From: Candidatus Woesearchaeota archaeon
Lineage (GTDB): Archaea; Nanobdellota; Nanobdellia; Woesearchaeales; UBA9642
NCBI GenBank assembly: GCA_026002815.1
Contig: BPGB01000004.1
Span: 1-64,000 of the forward strand
Reading direction: 5' to 3'
Length of the DNA stretch: 64,000 nucleotides
The notes beneath the pieces were generated by a model. It worked only from the letters and a program-made list of their open reading frames with translations, was not told the DNA's origin and searched no databases. Numbering within the stretch: position 1 is the stretch's first letter; each line of letters starts with the position of its first letter. Position numbers and translations under genes: made by a program. Shown here in pieces: positions 17,282 through 27,506 of this stretch.

Positions 17282-20190
17282 TATATCGTCCTCGATATTT
17301 TTTCTACTAGTTCTTCAACACTGAAAGGCAGGCCATTATATTTTAATATTTTCTCGACCTTTATGCCTGTTTCTTTTTTTATTAGATTAGCAAATTGTCC
17401 TGTAGAATTATTTTCTATTACAATAATCTTTCTTGCTTTTTTTAAGTATTGTTCTGTTTTAGGATGTAACGGATAAACTTGCGAGTAATGTAAGTATGAT
17501 ATTTTTTCTCTTTTAATTCCTGTGGATATAATTGTCTCAACAGCCTCTTTAACAGTTCCATAAGTGCTTCCCCAACTTATTATTAAAATATCATAATTTT
17601 CTTCTTCGCCAAAAATTTTTGGAGGTATTGATTCTTCAAGAATAAGCTTGTGTTTTTTCATCCTCTTCTCAACCATTATATTCCGTACATTCATGTTTTC
17701 AGTTATTCTCCCATATTCATCATGTTCATCACTATCTACGCAGACTGTTCCCTCCCCAAATCCAGGTATTCCTCTTGGACTTATTCCATTATCTGTAATA
17801 GAGTATCTCTTGTAATCCTTAGAAGTTTTTATTATGTGATGTTCAACATTTAAGTTATTTAAGTCTATTAGGGGTACATTATTTACAGTGTCGATAAAAT
17901 ATTGATCCGTTAATATAAATACAGGAATTTGATACTTTGCAGCAGCATTAAATGCTTTTTGTGTTAAATATATTCCTTCTATCAGGTTTCCTGGAGCATA
18001 TATTAATCTACAGAATTCCCCATGTCCAGAATATAGTGCAAGATTTAAGTCTTCTTGTGCAGTTCTAGTAGGAAGTCCTGTGGCTGGGCCTGGTCTTTGT
18101 GCGATGTGTATTACTATTGGGGATTCAATCATTCCTGCAAGACTTACACCTTCAGTCATTAGAGCAAAACCTCCTCCTGAAGTGTTTGCAAGTGCCCTCG
18201 CACCAGCATACCATGCACCTATAGCCATATTAATTGCGGAAATTTCATCTTCGGCTTGCTCTACTATTATTCCAAAATCGTTCTTCTTTGAAGCCATATA
18301 AGTTAGAACGCCTGTTGAAGGAGACATAGGATATGCTGATATGAAGTTACAACCACCAGCAATTGCGCCTATACCTATACTTTCTGAGCCATGTAACAGA
18401 ATTTGTTCTTGTACATTTTTATCAGTATTTATATTAAACAACTCTCTTATATAGTTATTATTCCTTAATCTTTGTCCTTCTTCATAGCCCTTATTTGCTG
18501 CTTGAATATTTTGTTCAACTACATTAGAAGGTTTATCGGAAAAACTTTTTCTAATCAATTCATGGAATCGCTCTATTCTAGAATTAAAGATTCCTAATAT
18601 TATTCCAGTAGCTACAGTATTAGCAAATATTTTTGAACCAATATTTGATGCAATATCCATTATTGGGACATCAAAAATTTTTTCATTATTTTCTCCTAAT
18701 ATTTTTTTATCACCTATAATGATTGTTTTTTCAGATATTCTATCTGAAAGATGGTTTATTGCATTTTTGTTTAGGGGGAGTAAAACATCTATCCTGTTAA
18801 TATACCCTTCAATAGGTTTTGAACTTACTCTTATGGTTGTAGAGTTTTCGCCTCCTCTAACTCTAGACATGTATTCTTTAGTCGCAAATATGTTATATCC
18901 TTCGTTTTTAAGTATTTGGGAAAGAAAATTAAAGATTGATTCTATACCTTGTCCGGCCTCTCCACATAGCACTATATTTACTTCTTTGGTTTCTTGATTT
19001 TTTGAATTATGCTCTATGTTATTTTGAATTATTCCTAGTTCTATGTGTTTGCTAATTACTTTTTCAACAACAGAATCCATTAATGAATACTTATTTTCTT
19101 TTAATAGTCCTTTTATTTGTGTTGGTTCAATTAATTCTGCTTTAAAATTATTTGTCAATTGTTTAAATTGTTCAGGTGCATTGCTTCCCCATTCATATGA
19201 TCCTATAAATGTCAATATTTTAGTCTTTGGGTGCAGAGAATTTGCAAGATATAGTATTGATGCAATTTTTGGATGTAAGCCTCCTAAATAAGTTGGGCTC
19301 GCGACAATCAAAGTTGAAGCATCAACTAAATCCATTGCAATTTTTCCAGCATCAACATCAAGAACATTATATTCTTTTACAGTTATTCCTTTTTCAATAA
19401 GTTTTGTTACTAAGTATTTAACCATCCCCTTGGTGCTACCATGCATTGAAATATATACAATAACGACTTCTGGTTTAACTTTTTTTGAAGTCCATTCTTC
19501 ATATAAGGATAAAGGATATTCAGGATTGTTATACATTGGACCATGACTTGGTGCTATTATTTCAATATCTAATTTTCTTATTTTTTCAAGATTTTTTGTT
19601 ATTATATTAGCAAACGGCATCATTATTTCAGAATAATACCTTTTTGCTGGGAGATATATATTTTCATCTGCATATAAATCGCTTGTTGCAATATGCGAAC
19701 CAAAGAAGTCGCAAGTAAAAAGTATTCTATCCTCAATTAGATATGTACACATCGTTTCAGGCCAATGAACCCATGGAGTGAATATAAATTGCAAGGTTTT
19801 GTCCCCTAATGAAAGTTTGTCATAATCGTTCATGATGATGAAATTTGATTCTTCTAAGAAGTGTTCATCCATCAATATTTTTTTGTTCAATTCATTACAT
19901 ACAATTTTACATTCAGGATATTTTTGTAAAACTGCATTTATAGATCCAGAATGATCTTGTTCACCATGGTTCGATATTATATAATCTATCTTCTTTATTG
20001 TTTTTAGATTTTCTAATAGAACATCAGTCATCGTGGGGTCTACTGTGTCTATGAGCGCTGTTTTTTCAGAACCAATAATTAAGTAAGAATTATAGCTTGT
20101 ACCTTCTGGAAGATAAATTATTTCATCAAAGTATTTCCTATCCCAGTCTATTGCTCCAACAGAATAAACATTTTCTGTTATCTTTTTCAT
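17281..20190 (-). CDS. Flavodiiron protein fused to 2-oxoacid oxidoreductase gamma and alpha subunits
   Basis: A 969-residue triple fusion. Residues 1-240: beta-lactamase-fold diiron domain with all ligands visible (H75, E77, D79, H142, D161, H216), the O2/NO-reducing site of flavodiiron proteins. Residues 241-385: flavodoxin-like FMN domain ([33 protein letters not shown]). Residues 403-585: gamma subunit ([23 protein letters not shown]). Residues 595-969: alpha subunit ([44 protein letters not shown]). Start after GAGGTG. The beta subunit follows with a one-base overlap. Together they should make an alpha-beta-gamma 2-oxoacid oxidoreductase physically tethered to an oxygen/NO reductase. No 4Fe-4S ferredoxin (delta) domain is seen. 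Confidence 0.93.
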   Translation of the reverse strand: MKKITENVYSVGAIDWDRKYFDEIIYLPEGTSYNSYLIIGSEKTALIDTVDPTMTDVLLENLKTIKKIDYIISNHGEQDHSGSINAVLQKYPECKIVCNELNKKILMDEHFLEESNFIIMNDYDKLSLGDKTLQFIFTPWVHWPETMCTYLIEDRILFTCDFFGSHIATSDLYADENIYLPAKRYYSEIMMPFANIITKNLEKIRKLDIEIIAPSHGPMYNNPEYPLSLYEEWTSKKVKPEVVIVYISMHGSTKGMVKYLVTKLIEKGITVKEYNVLDVDAGKIAMDLVDASTLIVASPTYLGGLHPKIASILYLANSLHPKTKILTFIGSYEWGSNAPEQFKQLTNNFKAELIEPTQIKGLLKENKYSLMDSVVEKVISKHIELGIIQNNIEHNSKNQETKEVNIVLCGEAGQGIESIFNFLSQILKNEGYNIFATKEYMSRVRGGENSTTIRVSSKPIEGYINRIDVLLPLNKNAINHLSDRISEKTIIIGDKKILGENNEKIFDVPIMDIASNIGSKIFANTVATGIILGIFNSRIERFHELIRKSFSDKPSNVVEQNIQAANKGYEEGQRLRNNNYIRELFNINTDKNVQEQILLHGSESIGIGAIAGGCNFISAYPMSPSTGVLTYMASKKNDFGIIVEQAEDEISAINMAIGAWYAGARALANTSGGGFALMTEGVSLAGMIESPIVIHIAQRPGPATGLPTRTAQEDLNLALYSGHGEFCRLIYAPGNLIEGIYLTQKAFNAAAKYQIPVFILTDQYFIDTVNNVPLIDLNNLNVEHHIIKTSKDYKRYSITDNGISPRGIPGFGEGTVCVDSDEHDEYGRITENMNVRNIMVEKRMKKHKLILEESIPPKIFGEEENYDILIISWGSTYGTVKEAVETIISTGIKREKISYLHYSQVYPLHPKTEQYLKKARKIIVIENNSTGQFANLIKKETGIKVEKILKYNGLPFSVEELVEKISRTI

Positions 20191-20734
20191 CTACACCTCT
20201 TTTTTATAAGCACAGTATTTCATTGCTTTTTTTATTGAGTATAACTTATTAGCTTAAATAATGCGCATATATTAATTAGTTAATGCATACTATTTATATT
20301 TTACATTGTTTCTTATTTATAAATATTTTTAGAGCGAGTTTTATTTTAAGATTTTTATTAAATGTGCTGTCTTATAGCTTTCTAATTATTTTTTATCTTT
20401 TATTTTTTTATTAATTTTTTTATTTTTTTCTTTTATTGATATGTTTTTTATATTAGGTATATTTATTCATAAATTTTATAAATAGATTGTGTTTCCCATA
20501 AGTATCATATATTTAATGAACCAGATATATTTATATTGATATACTTTAATGTTTTTGATGTATATTTTTGAATAATTGAATATTTTGTTTATAAGGTAGA
20601 CTAAAAGTCTGAAGTGGTAGAATTGCAAATAATAAAAAGCAATACTAAAACAAAGATAGAACTGGAAATAAAAAAGTCATACCATTTAAGAAATAGTGTA
20701 TCAAATAGCGTATCATATAATATTTTTGATAGAA
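20191..20734. other. Divergent intergenic region, 544 bp
   Basis: AT-rich. On the - strand GAGGTG precedes the flavodiiron fusion gene. On the + strand a TATA-like GTTTATAAGG at about 20588-20597 would start a transcript near 20614, leaving a leader of about 120 nt before the transglycosylase ATG. That leader contains a 67-codon GTG frame (20614-20817) that overlaps the next gene; I could not support it as a real protein. Confidence 0.45.
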
Positions 20735-21394
20735 ATGAAAAGGCTAATGAATTTGTTAAAGGACGGAGTATTAGTGACTTTAATCACAAGTTCATTAGCT
20801 GGCAGTCCGAGAAATGAGCCTTCTTTAGAAAATAAATTATTAAACGACCAATTATTTAATAATAAAAAAGAACCAGAATTATATTTAGACAAAATCAATT
20901 CAAGAGCCCTATCATATTCTGAAATAAGAAAATATCTAGACAAAGCATATTCTAAAATAAAAACTCCAGAATACATAAATTTAGCTGTACAACTGGCAAG
21001 AAGCTATGTGGAGAGTAAAGACAATCCGTATGCAGTAAGTAATGCAGGAGCCAGAGGATTATATCAGATAATGGAGGAATCATGGAATGAAGTGATGAAC
21101 GAATACAGTTTTGACCACGCTTTTGATCCATACCTCAATAATATCGCAAGTTTAAAACATATACTTAGAATAGATACTTATTTGAGGCAGAACTATCCAG
21201 GATTTGAAGAATTACCATTAGAGCAAAAACGTGATTTATTAAATGCAGCATATAATGGAGGTCAAGGCAGATTAAAAAGTGTTGGTTGGGATATAAATGC
21301 AATGCCAAAGGAGACAAGAGATTACGTTAAGAAGATGAGAGAGAGGACGCTAGAAGAAGAGATGAAATTATATGGGTTGAATGCTAAAGGTTGA
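20735..21394 (+). CDS. Secreted lytic transglycosylase-like (SLT) protein
   Basis: A 219-residue protein with a basic, hydrophobic N-terminus (MKRLMNLLKDGVLVTLITSS) that looks like a signal peptide, then a goose-lysozyme/SLT domain (about 75-205). The three family motifs are present: catalytic Glu-Ser in YVESKDNP (E93), GLYQIMEESW, and NAAYNGG. Such enzymes cleave the MurNAc-GlcNAc bond of bacterial peptidoglycan. Archaea have no murein, so the target is likely another cell, for example a bacterial neighbour or host, or an own glycan; that is inference. Alternative start at 20747. Confidence 0.85.
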   Translation: MKRLMNLLKDGVLVTLITSSLAGSPRNEPSLENKLLNDQLFNNKKEPELYLDKINSRALSYSEIRKYLDKAYSKIKTPEYINLAVQLARSYVESKDNPYAVSNAGARGLYQIMEESWNEVMNEYSFDHAFDPYLNNIASLKHILRIDTYLRQNYPGFEELPLEQKRDLLNAAYNGGQGRLKSVGWDINAMPKETRDYVKKMRERTLEEEMKLYGLNAKG

Positions 21395-21548
21395 ATGTTC
21401 AATAGAATATTTTTATAAGGCCACTCTTCTAATATGTTAAAACCTGTAATTATGAATATTAATTATTTTATTTATAATTACTTTAATAATTACTTTATAA
21501 TAATCACCTCTTTTTTATAATAATTCAAAATAAAATTCTAAATATTTT

Positions 21549-22808
21549 TTATGTTTTAATATTTAAATGACATGGTTTTTTGTGTTGTTTTCTAAAGAAT
21601 AACATGAATATTCCCCATGCGATAAATAGAGACATGCTGCTTAGTATTATGGGTAGAGTATAATGTATTCCTGAGAAGAATCCTGCAATCAATGCAGGTA
21701 TAGCAAGACCTAATGATTGTAAGGATTGATTTATACCAAGTACTTCACCTTGATTTTCCGGAGCAGTAAGATTTGAAATCAACGCATTATTGTTAGGCAT
21801 CGTTAATCCACTAAATATTGCAATGAACGGCGCTATAAAATAAATCCCCGAATCTTTGGAAGGGAAAAGCATCAAAAATATTACAATAGACAAAAGTAGT
21901 ACAGTGAAAGGGATTATCTGTTCTGGGCAGAACTTCTTTGCAAGAGGACGGACAATTAAACCTTGCGTTAATGCAATACATAATCCGAGGAATGCAAAGA
22001 ACGTGCCTATCTGAGATTCTGAATAACTGAATTTTTCTATTAGGAATACTTGAAAGAATTGCGTATAGAATGAAAATCCAAGTGTAAACATAAAGACAAA
22101 GATGAATAAAACCCTTAATTCTAGAAATGAAAATGCTTTCTTAACATGTCTAAATCCAGTCAAAATACTTATATCAGAATGTTTCTTAATTTGGAGTGTT
22201 TCTTTGAAATTTATTATCAAAACTATTATATTTACAAAACATAGTATTGCTGCAAACCAGAATGGCGTAGCATAATTAAACCATGAAACAATTGATGAAT
22301 CAGCGAGTTTGCCCCCAATGAATGGGCCTATTATGACTCCAAGGCCGAATGCCATACCTATGAGTCCAAATCTCTTGACCTTTTCTTGAGGAGAACTGAT
22401 ATCTGCAATAGCCGATAATACGATTGTTATATTTCCTCCTGTGAATCCATCAATTATTCTAGAGACAAACAATAACCATAATTGATTATTTATAATAGCT
22501 ATTGCAAACAATATGTATCCTGCAAGTGTTCCTGCGAGCGATACTAAAAGAAGTTTTTTTCTTCCGTACCTATCAGATAATGCTCCAAGTATTGGTGCTC
22601 CAAAGAATTGTGCTAATGGGTATGATGCAAGAAGTAATCCTAAAATTATTGTTCTTGTAGCAAAGGAAGTTGATGATGCAAGTATGCTATTTGAAGGATT
22701 GATCAATAATGGTGCAAGAATAGGAATAACTAATCCTATTCCAATCATATCTATCAAGACTATAAAGAATATAGGTAATATGGAAAATTTATTAGAAGGT
22801 TTATTCAT
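21549..22808 (-). CDS. MFS drug-efflux transporter, TetA/DHA1-like
   Basis: A 419-residue, 12-helix major-facilitator protein. The loop 2-3 motif A is seen as GALSDRYGRKKLLL, and the motif region in helix 5 as GMAFGLGVIIGPFIGG, both typical of the DHA1 proton antiporters that include tetracycline exporters. Length is normal. Substrate cannot be told from sequence. The gene stands alone, with its start about 90 bp from tRNA-Glu. Confidence 0.9.
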   Translation of the reverse strand: MNKPSNKFSILPIFFIVLIDMIGIGLVIPILAPLLINPSNSILASSTSFATRTIILGLLLASYPLAQFFGAPILGALSDRYGRKKLLLVSLAGTLAGYILFAIAIINNQLWLLFVSRIIDGFTGGNITIVLSAIADISSPQEKVKRFGLIGMAFGLGVIIGPFIGGKLADSSIVSWFNYATPFWFAAILCFVNIIVLIINFKETLQIKKHSDISILTGFRHVKKAFSFLELRVLFIFVFMFTLGFSFYTQFFQVFLIEKFSYSESQIGTFFAFLGLCIALTQGLIVRPLAKKFCPEQIIPFTVLLLSIVIFLMLFPSKDSGIYFIAPFIAIFSGLTMPNNNALISNLTAPENQGEVLGINQSLQSLGLAIPALIAGFFSGIHYTLPIILSSMSLFIAWGIFMLFFRKQHKKPCHLNIKT

Positions 22809-22896
22809 ACAATTAGCTAACTTGTTGTTTTTATAAATATTATTATACTTTCAAAAATATTTATAAAGAAAGTTCTAATTCTTAAATAGAATTTAT

Positions 22897-22983
22897 GCTC
22901 CTGTAGTGTAGTCCGGACAATCATACAGCCCTCTCAAATCTTGGAGAACGGCTGTGACCCGGGTTCAAATCCCGGCGGGAGCA
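22897..22983 (+). tRNA. tRNA-Glu(CTC) with 12-nt intron
   Basis: Acceptor GCTCCTG/CGGGAGC, anticodon stem CAGCC/GGCTG, T-arm CCGGG-TTCAAAT-CCCGG, discriminator A. The anticodon loop has 19 bases: CTCTCA, 12 extra bases (22937-22948), then C. CTCT (32-35) pairs with GGAG in the intron, giving 3-base bulges CA^A and AA^C: canonical 37/38 intron of only 12 nt. TATA-like box about 36 nt upstream. Confidence 0.92.
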
Positions 22984-23904
22984 TTATAGATAATAAAGTA
23001 CTAAGAAGAAAATTATATATATTAACGGCACTATAATTAGCATGCTATATTCTGTTGTTTTATGTATCTTCTCCACTATCTTTTCTTTTTTACGCTCTTG
23101 GAAATCAAAGATGATAATATTTATAACAAAGCTTACAAGCAGTATCGCATAAGTAAGCATCATGAACTTGTCTGCAAAAGTTAGATATCCTACAGGTGGT
23201 ATCTGATTAGTTATTGATACATGGAACATTACCGAGGCAACTAATGCTGAGCTTATCATTGCTACTCTTGTAGCTATTTTGTCCGGGTCAATGACAAAGC
23301 TGCTTAATGCAACAAGCATTATGAATATTATGGGCAATAATGTTTTTATAAAGGAGTTTAAGAATATTTTTGATATGTTGATGTTGAATGTATACCTTGA
23401 GTATATCTCATCATATATTTCATATTCGTGATCATCAACGGTTACATCCCATCCATCAATATACCATCCAGTGAACAATACTGCATCATCAATCCCCGAT
23501 TGTTCCTTATCAGGAACATACCTCAATTTATCTATGGTATTTTTTTTATCCTCTATTATTATCTGCATTTTTTGCCTATCAAAGGGAAACTTTACAAGGT
23601 CAACCCTGCTATTAAGAGTTGCTTGGATCCTATAGAATTTCTCGTTTGGCTCATCTATTATCTTATCGATGCTTGTTGCCCTTCCATTCATGAATTCAAA
23701 ATTTTCAGGAGAGCATCTATCTTCACATCTCATTGAAAGATAAAAATCAGCAGTGAATGCTCCTGTAGAAGTATCGAATTTTCCAAGGTTAAGAATATAC
23801 AAGCCTACTTTGACATCTTTCGAATTATCCTGTGCGTTAACAAGTGATATGCTTAATAGTAATAAAGGAAATATCAATAATAAGGATAATATTTTTTTGC
23901 CCAT
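22984..23904 (-). CDS. Pentameric ligand-gated ion channel homologue (Cys-loop receptor superfamily)
   Basis: A 306-residue protein with a signal peptide (1-24), a beta-rich extracellular domain (about 30-180) and four membrane helices (about 181-205, 209-233, 242-268, 285-306). This is the layout of GLIC/ELIC channels. The signature FPFDRQ (residues 106-111) matches the (Y/F)PFDxQ of the Pro-loop, and M1 has the conserved proline (LLPIIF). M2, the pore helix, reads ATRVAMISSALVASVMFHVS. Such channels open an ion pore on binding a ligand or proton outside the cell. Its stop codon abuts the tRNA-Glu 3' end on the opposite strand with no gap. Rare in archaea. Start assigned by signal peptide position. 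Confidence 0.85.
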   Translation of the reverse strand: MGKKILSLLLIFPLLLLSISLVNAQDNSKDVKVGLYILNLGKFDTSTGAFTADFYLSMRCEDRCSPENFEFMNGRATSIDKIIDEPNEKFYRIQATLNSRVDLVKFPFDRQKMQIIIEDKKNTIDKLRYVPDKEQSGIDDAVLFTGWYIDGWDVTVDDHEYEIYDEIYSRYTFNINISKIFLNSFIKTLLPIIFIMLVALSSFVIDPDKIATRVAMISSALVASVMFHVSITNQIPPVGYLTFADKFMMLTYAILLVSFVINIIIFDFQERKKEKIVEKIHKTTEYSMLIIVPLIYIIFFLVLYYL

Positions 23905-23992
23905 AATGGAAACAGAGAATATTGCTATTTTTAAAATTTATGGAACTGTCACAGATCTTAATGTTAGTTTTGTTTGAATGTTTCTTTCCCAA

Positions 23993-26593
23993 TTATACTT
24001 CTTTGAATATTTTATATTTATTATTAAACAGTTTTAGATTGTCCATTATTACTATAAACATTATTGCTGTTAATAATGTAAGAATCCATTCATTTAATCC
24101 TATTGGTGTAAGATTTAATACTTTGTTTAATGGCGTGTATATTGCTATTATTGTAAGCAGTATAGATACTATTGATGCGAAAAATAAGTACTTATTTGTT
24201 AATGGGGAGCGTGTCATTACTAATTTTCGGAACGATCTAAAGTTAAAAGCATTAAATACTGCAAATAAAGTCATTAATGTAAATAAAATAGTTCTTGCCT
24301 CAATTATTTCTAAACCAGTCAATTGTATAGCAATATAATATGTTGCTATTGCTCCTAAAGTCATTAATACTCCTGAAGTAAGCAAAAACATCATTATTGG
24401 TTTGGTTATTATTTCTGATTTTCTTCTTGGAGGAATGCTCATTATATCTTTTGCACTCGGATTAAATATTAGACTGATAGCGGTTATTTCATCAGATATG
24501 ATATTCATAAATAATATTTGTATTGCAAGCAATGGAAGAGGGAGATTGAGGAATATAGCTATTGTTATAAGAAATAATTGCGCAATATTTATTGATATTT
24601 GATACGCTGAAAATTTTTGTATGTTCATGAATATTGTTCTACCTTCACTTATTGCTTCAACTATTGTGTAGAATCTATCATCTTTCAATATCATATCTGC
24701 CGCTTCTCTTGATACATCTGTTCCATTTTTTCCCATTGCAATACCTATGTGTGCTTCCTTTAAAGCTGGCGCATCATTTACACCATCACCCGTCATCGCT
24801 ACAACTTCACCATTATTTTTTAATGCGCGTACAATTTTTATTTTATGATCAGGTCTAACTCTTGCAAATACAGATATTTTTTTTGCATTTTTTGAAAGTT
24901 CATCATCGGTCATTTCATCAAGTTCTTTTCCGGTCATAGCATCTCCTTTTAATCCTATTTCTTTTGCTATCGCTTTTGCTGTTTCAATACTATCTCCTGT
25001 TATCATTTTTACTTCTATTCCTGCACTATTGCATAACTCTATTGCTTCTTTAACTTCAGGTCTTGGAGGATCTCTAATTCCGGCGATTCCTAAGAAGATG
25101 AGTTCTTCTTCTTGCATATCATATTTAATTTCCTTGTATGCGAATCCTATTACTCTTAGGGAGTTGCTCGACATCAATTCTGCTTTTTTAACTATTTTTC
25201 TCCTCTCAGAATCCGTTAATTCTTTTATTCCGGAATTTTTTAGTATGTATTTGCATTTTTTTATTAAAATGTCCGTTGCGCCCTTTGTGTACATTTTTTT
25301 GGTGTTTTTTTCTTTAACAATAACACTCATCATCTTACGTTCTGAGCTGAAGGGTTTTTCATCAATTCTAACATGTTCTATGTCTTCCTTATATATTCCT
25401 AGATTTGCACCCATAAGTAATAATGATTTTTCTGTAGAAGAACCGATTATTATTTTTTCATCCTTTTTTTCTATTTTAGCATCATTACATAGTATTGCTG
25501 TTTTAATGATCATATTAAGTACTTTATTGTCTTTTAGGCCAATTTTTTTATCTCTCATGTAGATTCTACCTTGAGAATCTGGAGGTATTTCAAATGTTGT
25601 ATCATCTGCAAAGATTTTACTTACTATCATCTGGCCTGTTGTTATAGTTCCAGTCTTATCAGAACATATTACAGTAGTTTCTCCAAGAGTTTCTATAATC
25701 GACATTCTATTAATTATTGCATTTTTTTTGGCCATTCTATATGCGCCATTTGAAAGAGCAGCAATTAATACTACAGGAAAACCTTCAGGAAATGCAGCGA
25801 TTGATAAAGCTAGAACTACAATTAGAATTTCAATTATTTTATCATAAGTTAATGGGTTGTTGTTTAAAATCATAAATATTCCAGTAATGAAGGACACTAT
25901 TAATGCAAGAGCCACTAATTGTTTTATCAGTTTATTGATCTTTTTTTGTAATGGAAGATCTTTCTCTATTGTTGAAATACTTTGGGCTATGCTTCCAAAT
26001 TTTGTATTCATTCCAGTATGAACTACTCTGGCAACACATTTTCCTTCTATTATGAATGTTCCCATATATACCATGTTTTCCTGAGTGAAAGAATCCTCTG
26101 TTTTCTCAGTAGTTTTGGAGCTCTTTTTGACCTCTTTAGACTCTCCTGTTAAAAGAGATTCATCGACTTTGAGGTCTTTTTCTTCTAGTATTATACAGTC
26201 TGCAGGAACCCTTTCTCCAGTTCTTAGAATAAGTATGTCCCCAGGGACTATATCTTTAGTATCTATTTCTTTTTCTTTATTATCCCTGATAACTAGTGTT
26301 GTTGAAGTAATCATTTGTTTTAAAGCTTCTATAGAACGTTCAGCTTTATATTCTTGAATGAATCCTACGCTTATAACAATAAATATTACCCCAAGAACAA
26401 CATATGCAGTGGTTACTTTTCCAACGATCATAGAAATAATAAATGCGCCAATCATTAGATAAATCACTGGATTAGAAGTAATCTGTCTCAATAAAATATT
26501 TAATGGAGTATTTTTATTGATTTGTCTTATCTCATTTCTTCCATATTGAGATAATAGGTTTTCTGCTTCTTTGTTTGTTAATCCAGTGTACAA
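23993..26593 (-). CDS. P-type cation-transporting ATPase, Ca2+-like (P2A)
   Basis: An 866-residue ion pump with the cation-ATPase N domain (YTGLTNKEAENLLSQYGRN), TGES actuator motif, the phosphorylation site CSDKTGTIT, TGDGVNDAPALK hinge and a six-helix C-terminal domain. Helix 4 carries AAFPEGFPV, close to the PEGLP of SERCA-type Ca2+ pumps; Ca2+ or Mn2+ is the likely substrate. The start is a TTG at 26593, 5 nt after a GGGGTGA ribosome-binding site; no better ATG is available and the N-terminal family domain begins right there. Confidence 0.94.
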   Translation of the reverse strand: MYTGLTNKEAENLLSQYGRNEIRQINKNTPLNILLRQITSNPVIYLMIGAFIISMIVGKVTTAYVVLGVIFIVISVGFIQEYKAERSIEALKQMITSTTLVIRDNKEKEIDTKDIVPGDILILRTGERVPADCIILEEKDLKVDESLLTGESKEVKKSSKTTEKTEDSFTQENMVYMGTFIIEGKCVARVVHTGMNTKFGSIAQSISTIEKDLPLQKKINKLIKQLVALALIVSFITGIFMILNNNPLTYDKIIEILIVVLALSIAAFPEGFPVVLIAALSNGAYRMAKKNAIINRMSIIETLGETTVICSDKTGTITTGQMIVSKIFADDTTFEIPPDSQGRIYMRDKKIGLKDNKVLNMIIKTAILCNDAKIEKKDEKIIIGSSTEKSLLLMGANLGIYKEDIEHVRIDEKPFSSERKMMSVIVKEKNTKKMYTKGATDILIKKCKYILKNSGIKELTDSERRKIVKKAELMSSNSLRVIGFAYKEIKYDMQEEELIFLGIAGIRDPPRPEVKEAIELCNSAGIEVKMITGDSIETAKAIAKEIGLKGDAMTGKELDEMTDDELSKNAKKISVFARVRPDHKIKIVRALKNNGEVVAMTGDGVNDAPALKEAHIGIAMGKNGTDVSREAADMILKDDRFYTIVEAISEGRTIFMNIQKFSAYQISINIAQLFLITIAIFLNLPLPLLAIQILFMNIISDEITAISLIFNPSAKDIMSIPPRRKSEIITKPIMMFLLTSGVLMTLGAIATYYIAIQLTGLEIIEARTILFTLMTLFAVFNAFNFRSFRKLVMTRSPLTNKYLFFASIVSILLTIIAIYTPLNKVLNLTPIGLNEWILTLLTAIMFIVIMDNLKLFNNKYKIFKEV

Positions 26594-26775
26594 AAATTCA
26601 CCCCTTTTCTATATATAGAATAAATATAAGTTTCATTCAATTGATTATTATTTGAATTTTGTTTTGTGGTTTTTTAAATTTTATTATTATCTTTATTTAT
26701 ATCTTTATTTAATATCCTTATTTATTACTGTAATCTATTACTGTGCTGCTTTTTTTTATACTTTTTTAATTTACA

Positions 26776-27336
26776 CTAGGTCTCGTTTCTCATATTTTCA
26801 GAATATATCTCTATTATTAGTTTTAACAAAACTATAAAGAATAGCATAAATTCCTGTTTTTTTAATCCTACATATATTAAGGAACCTAATATTACTGATA
26901 AGGTTGTTAATATTAATTTAGAATATGGCCTAAATGTGAATTCGTGTGGAGATTTGTCTTTTAGGTTTCCGCTTATTTCATCAATTATAAATTTTATACC
27001 ATTAATTAATATTAGTGCGATTATAAAAAATAATATTGTTGATATGCTTTCATAGTTTAGAGTGTTTGATTCCGAAATCCATTTCAAGAAAAACTTAATA
27101 AGCAAATAATATATTATTAAGAATATTCCATAATGAAAAATGAAGAAGGGTATAAATATAATTTTACCAAAAGGGTTTTGACCGCAGGAAGCCATCCTTA
27201 AAACATTAAAGAAACCTATTATAATGTTTTCAGTTAAAAATAACAATATTAATAGGCCAATGCTTTTATAATAATATACTAAAAATAATGCTACAAAAGC
27301 ACTAGTAATTGTTAGTATGTTATTTTTTGTGTCCAT
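26776..27336 (-). CDS. DUF6498-like membrane protein
   Basis: A 186-residue protein with five or six hydrophobic helices. The stretches LTENIIIGFFNVLRM and FFIFHYGIFLIIYYLLI match the shape of DUF6498 proteins, a family of unknown function found in bacteria and archaea. No partner gene adjacent: tRNA-Gly lies behind its start on the other strand. The family call is from memory of its ENxxxGxxNxxRM signature. Confidence 0.7.
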   Translation of the reverse strand: MDTKNNILTITSAFVALFLVYYYKSIGLLILLFLTENIIIGFFNVLRMASCGQNPFGKIIFIPFFIFHYGIFLIIYYLLIKFFLKWISESNTLNYESISTILFFIIALILINGIKFIIDEISGNLKDKSPHEFTFRPYSKLILTTLSVILGSLIYVGLKKQEFMLFFIVLLKLIIEIYSENMRNET

Positions 27337-27506
27337 ACAAAAATACCTGTAGCAACAAATATATAAAATTAATCAATTTTTTTGCTTTAAACAACACTTA
27401 TAATTTTAATATTTATTATATTAATTAATATTTTTATTATATTAATATTTTTTTAAAATAGTATTATGGTGTTTTGTTATATAGTGTTTTGTTATGGTGT
27501 TTTATT

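Noticed and set aside
20614-20817. 67-codon GTG frame upstream of the transglycosylase, placed 26 nt after a TATA-like box
   Set aside because: It overlaps the next gene by 80 bp in another frame, has no recognisable domain or good ribosome-binding site, and its composition fits an AT-rich leader. It remains possible as a leader peptide.
21495-21515. GAGGTGATTATT on the - strand considered as a ribosome-binding site
   Set aside because: No start codon or open frame follows; random match downstream of the transglycosylase gene.
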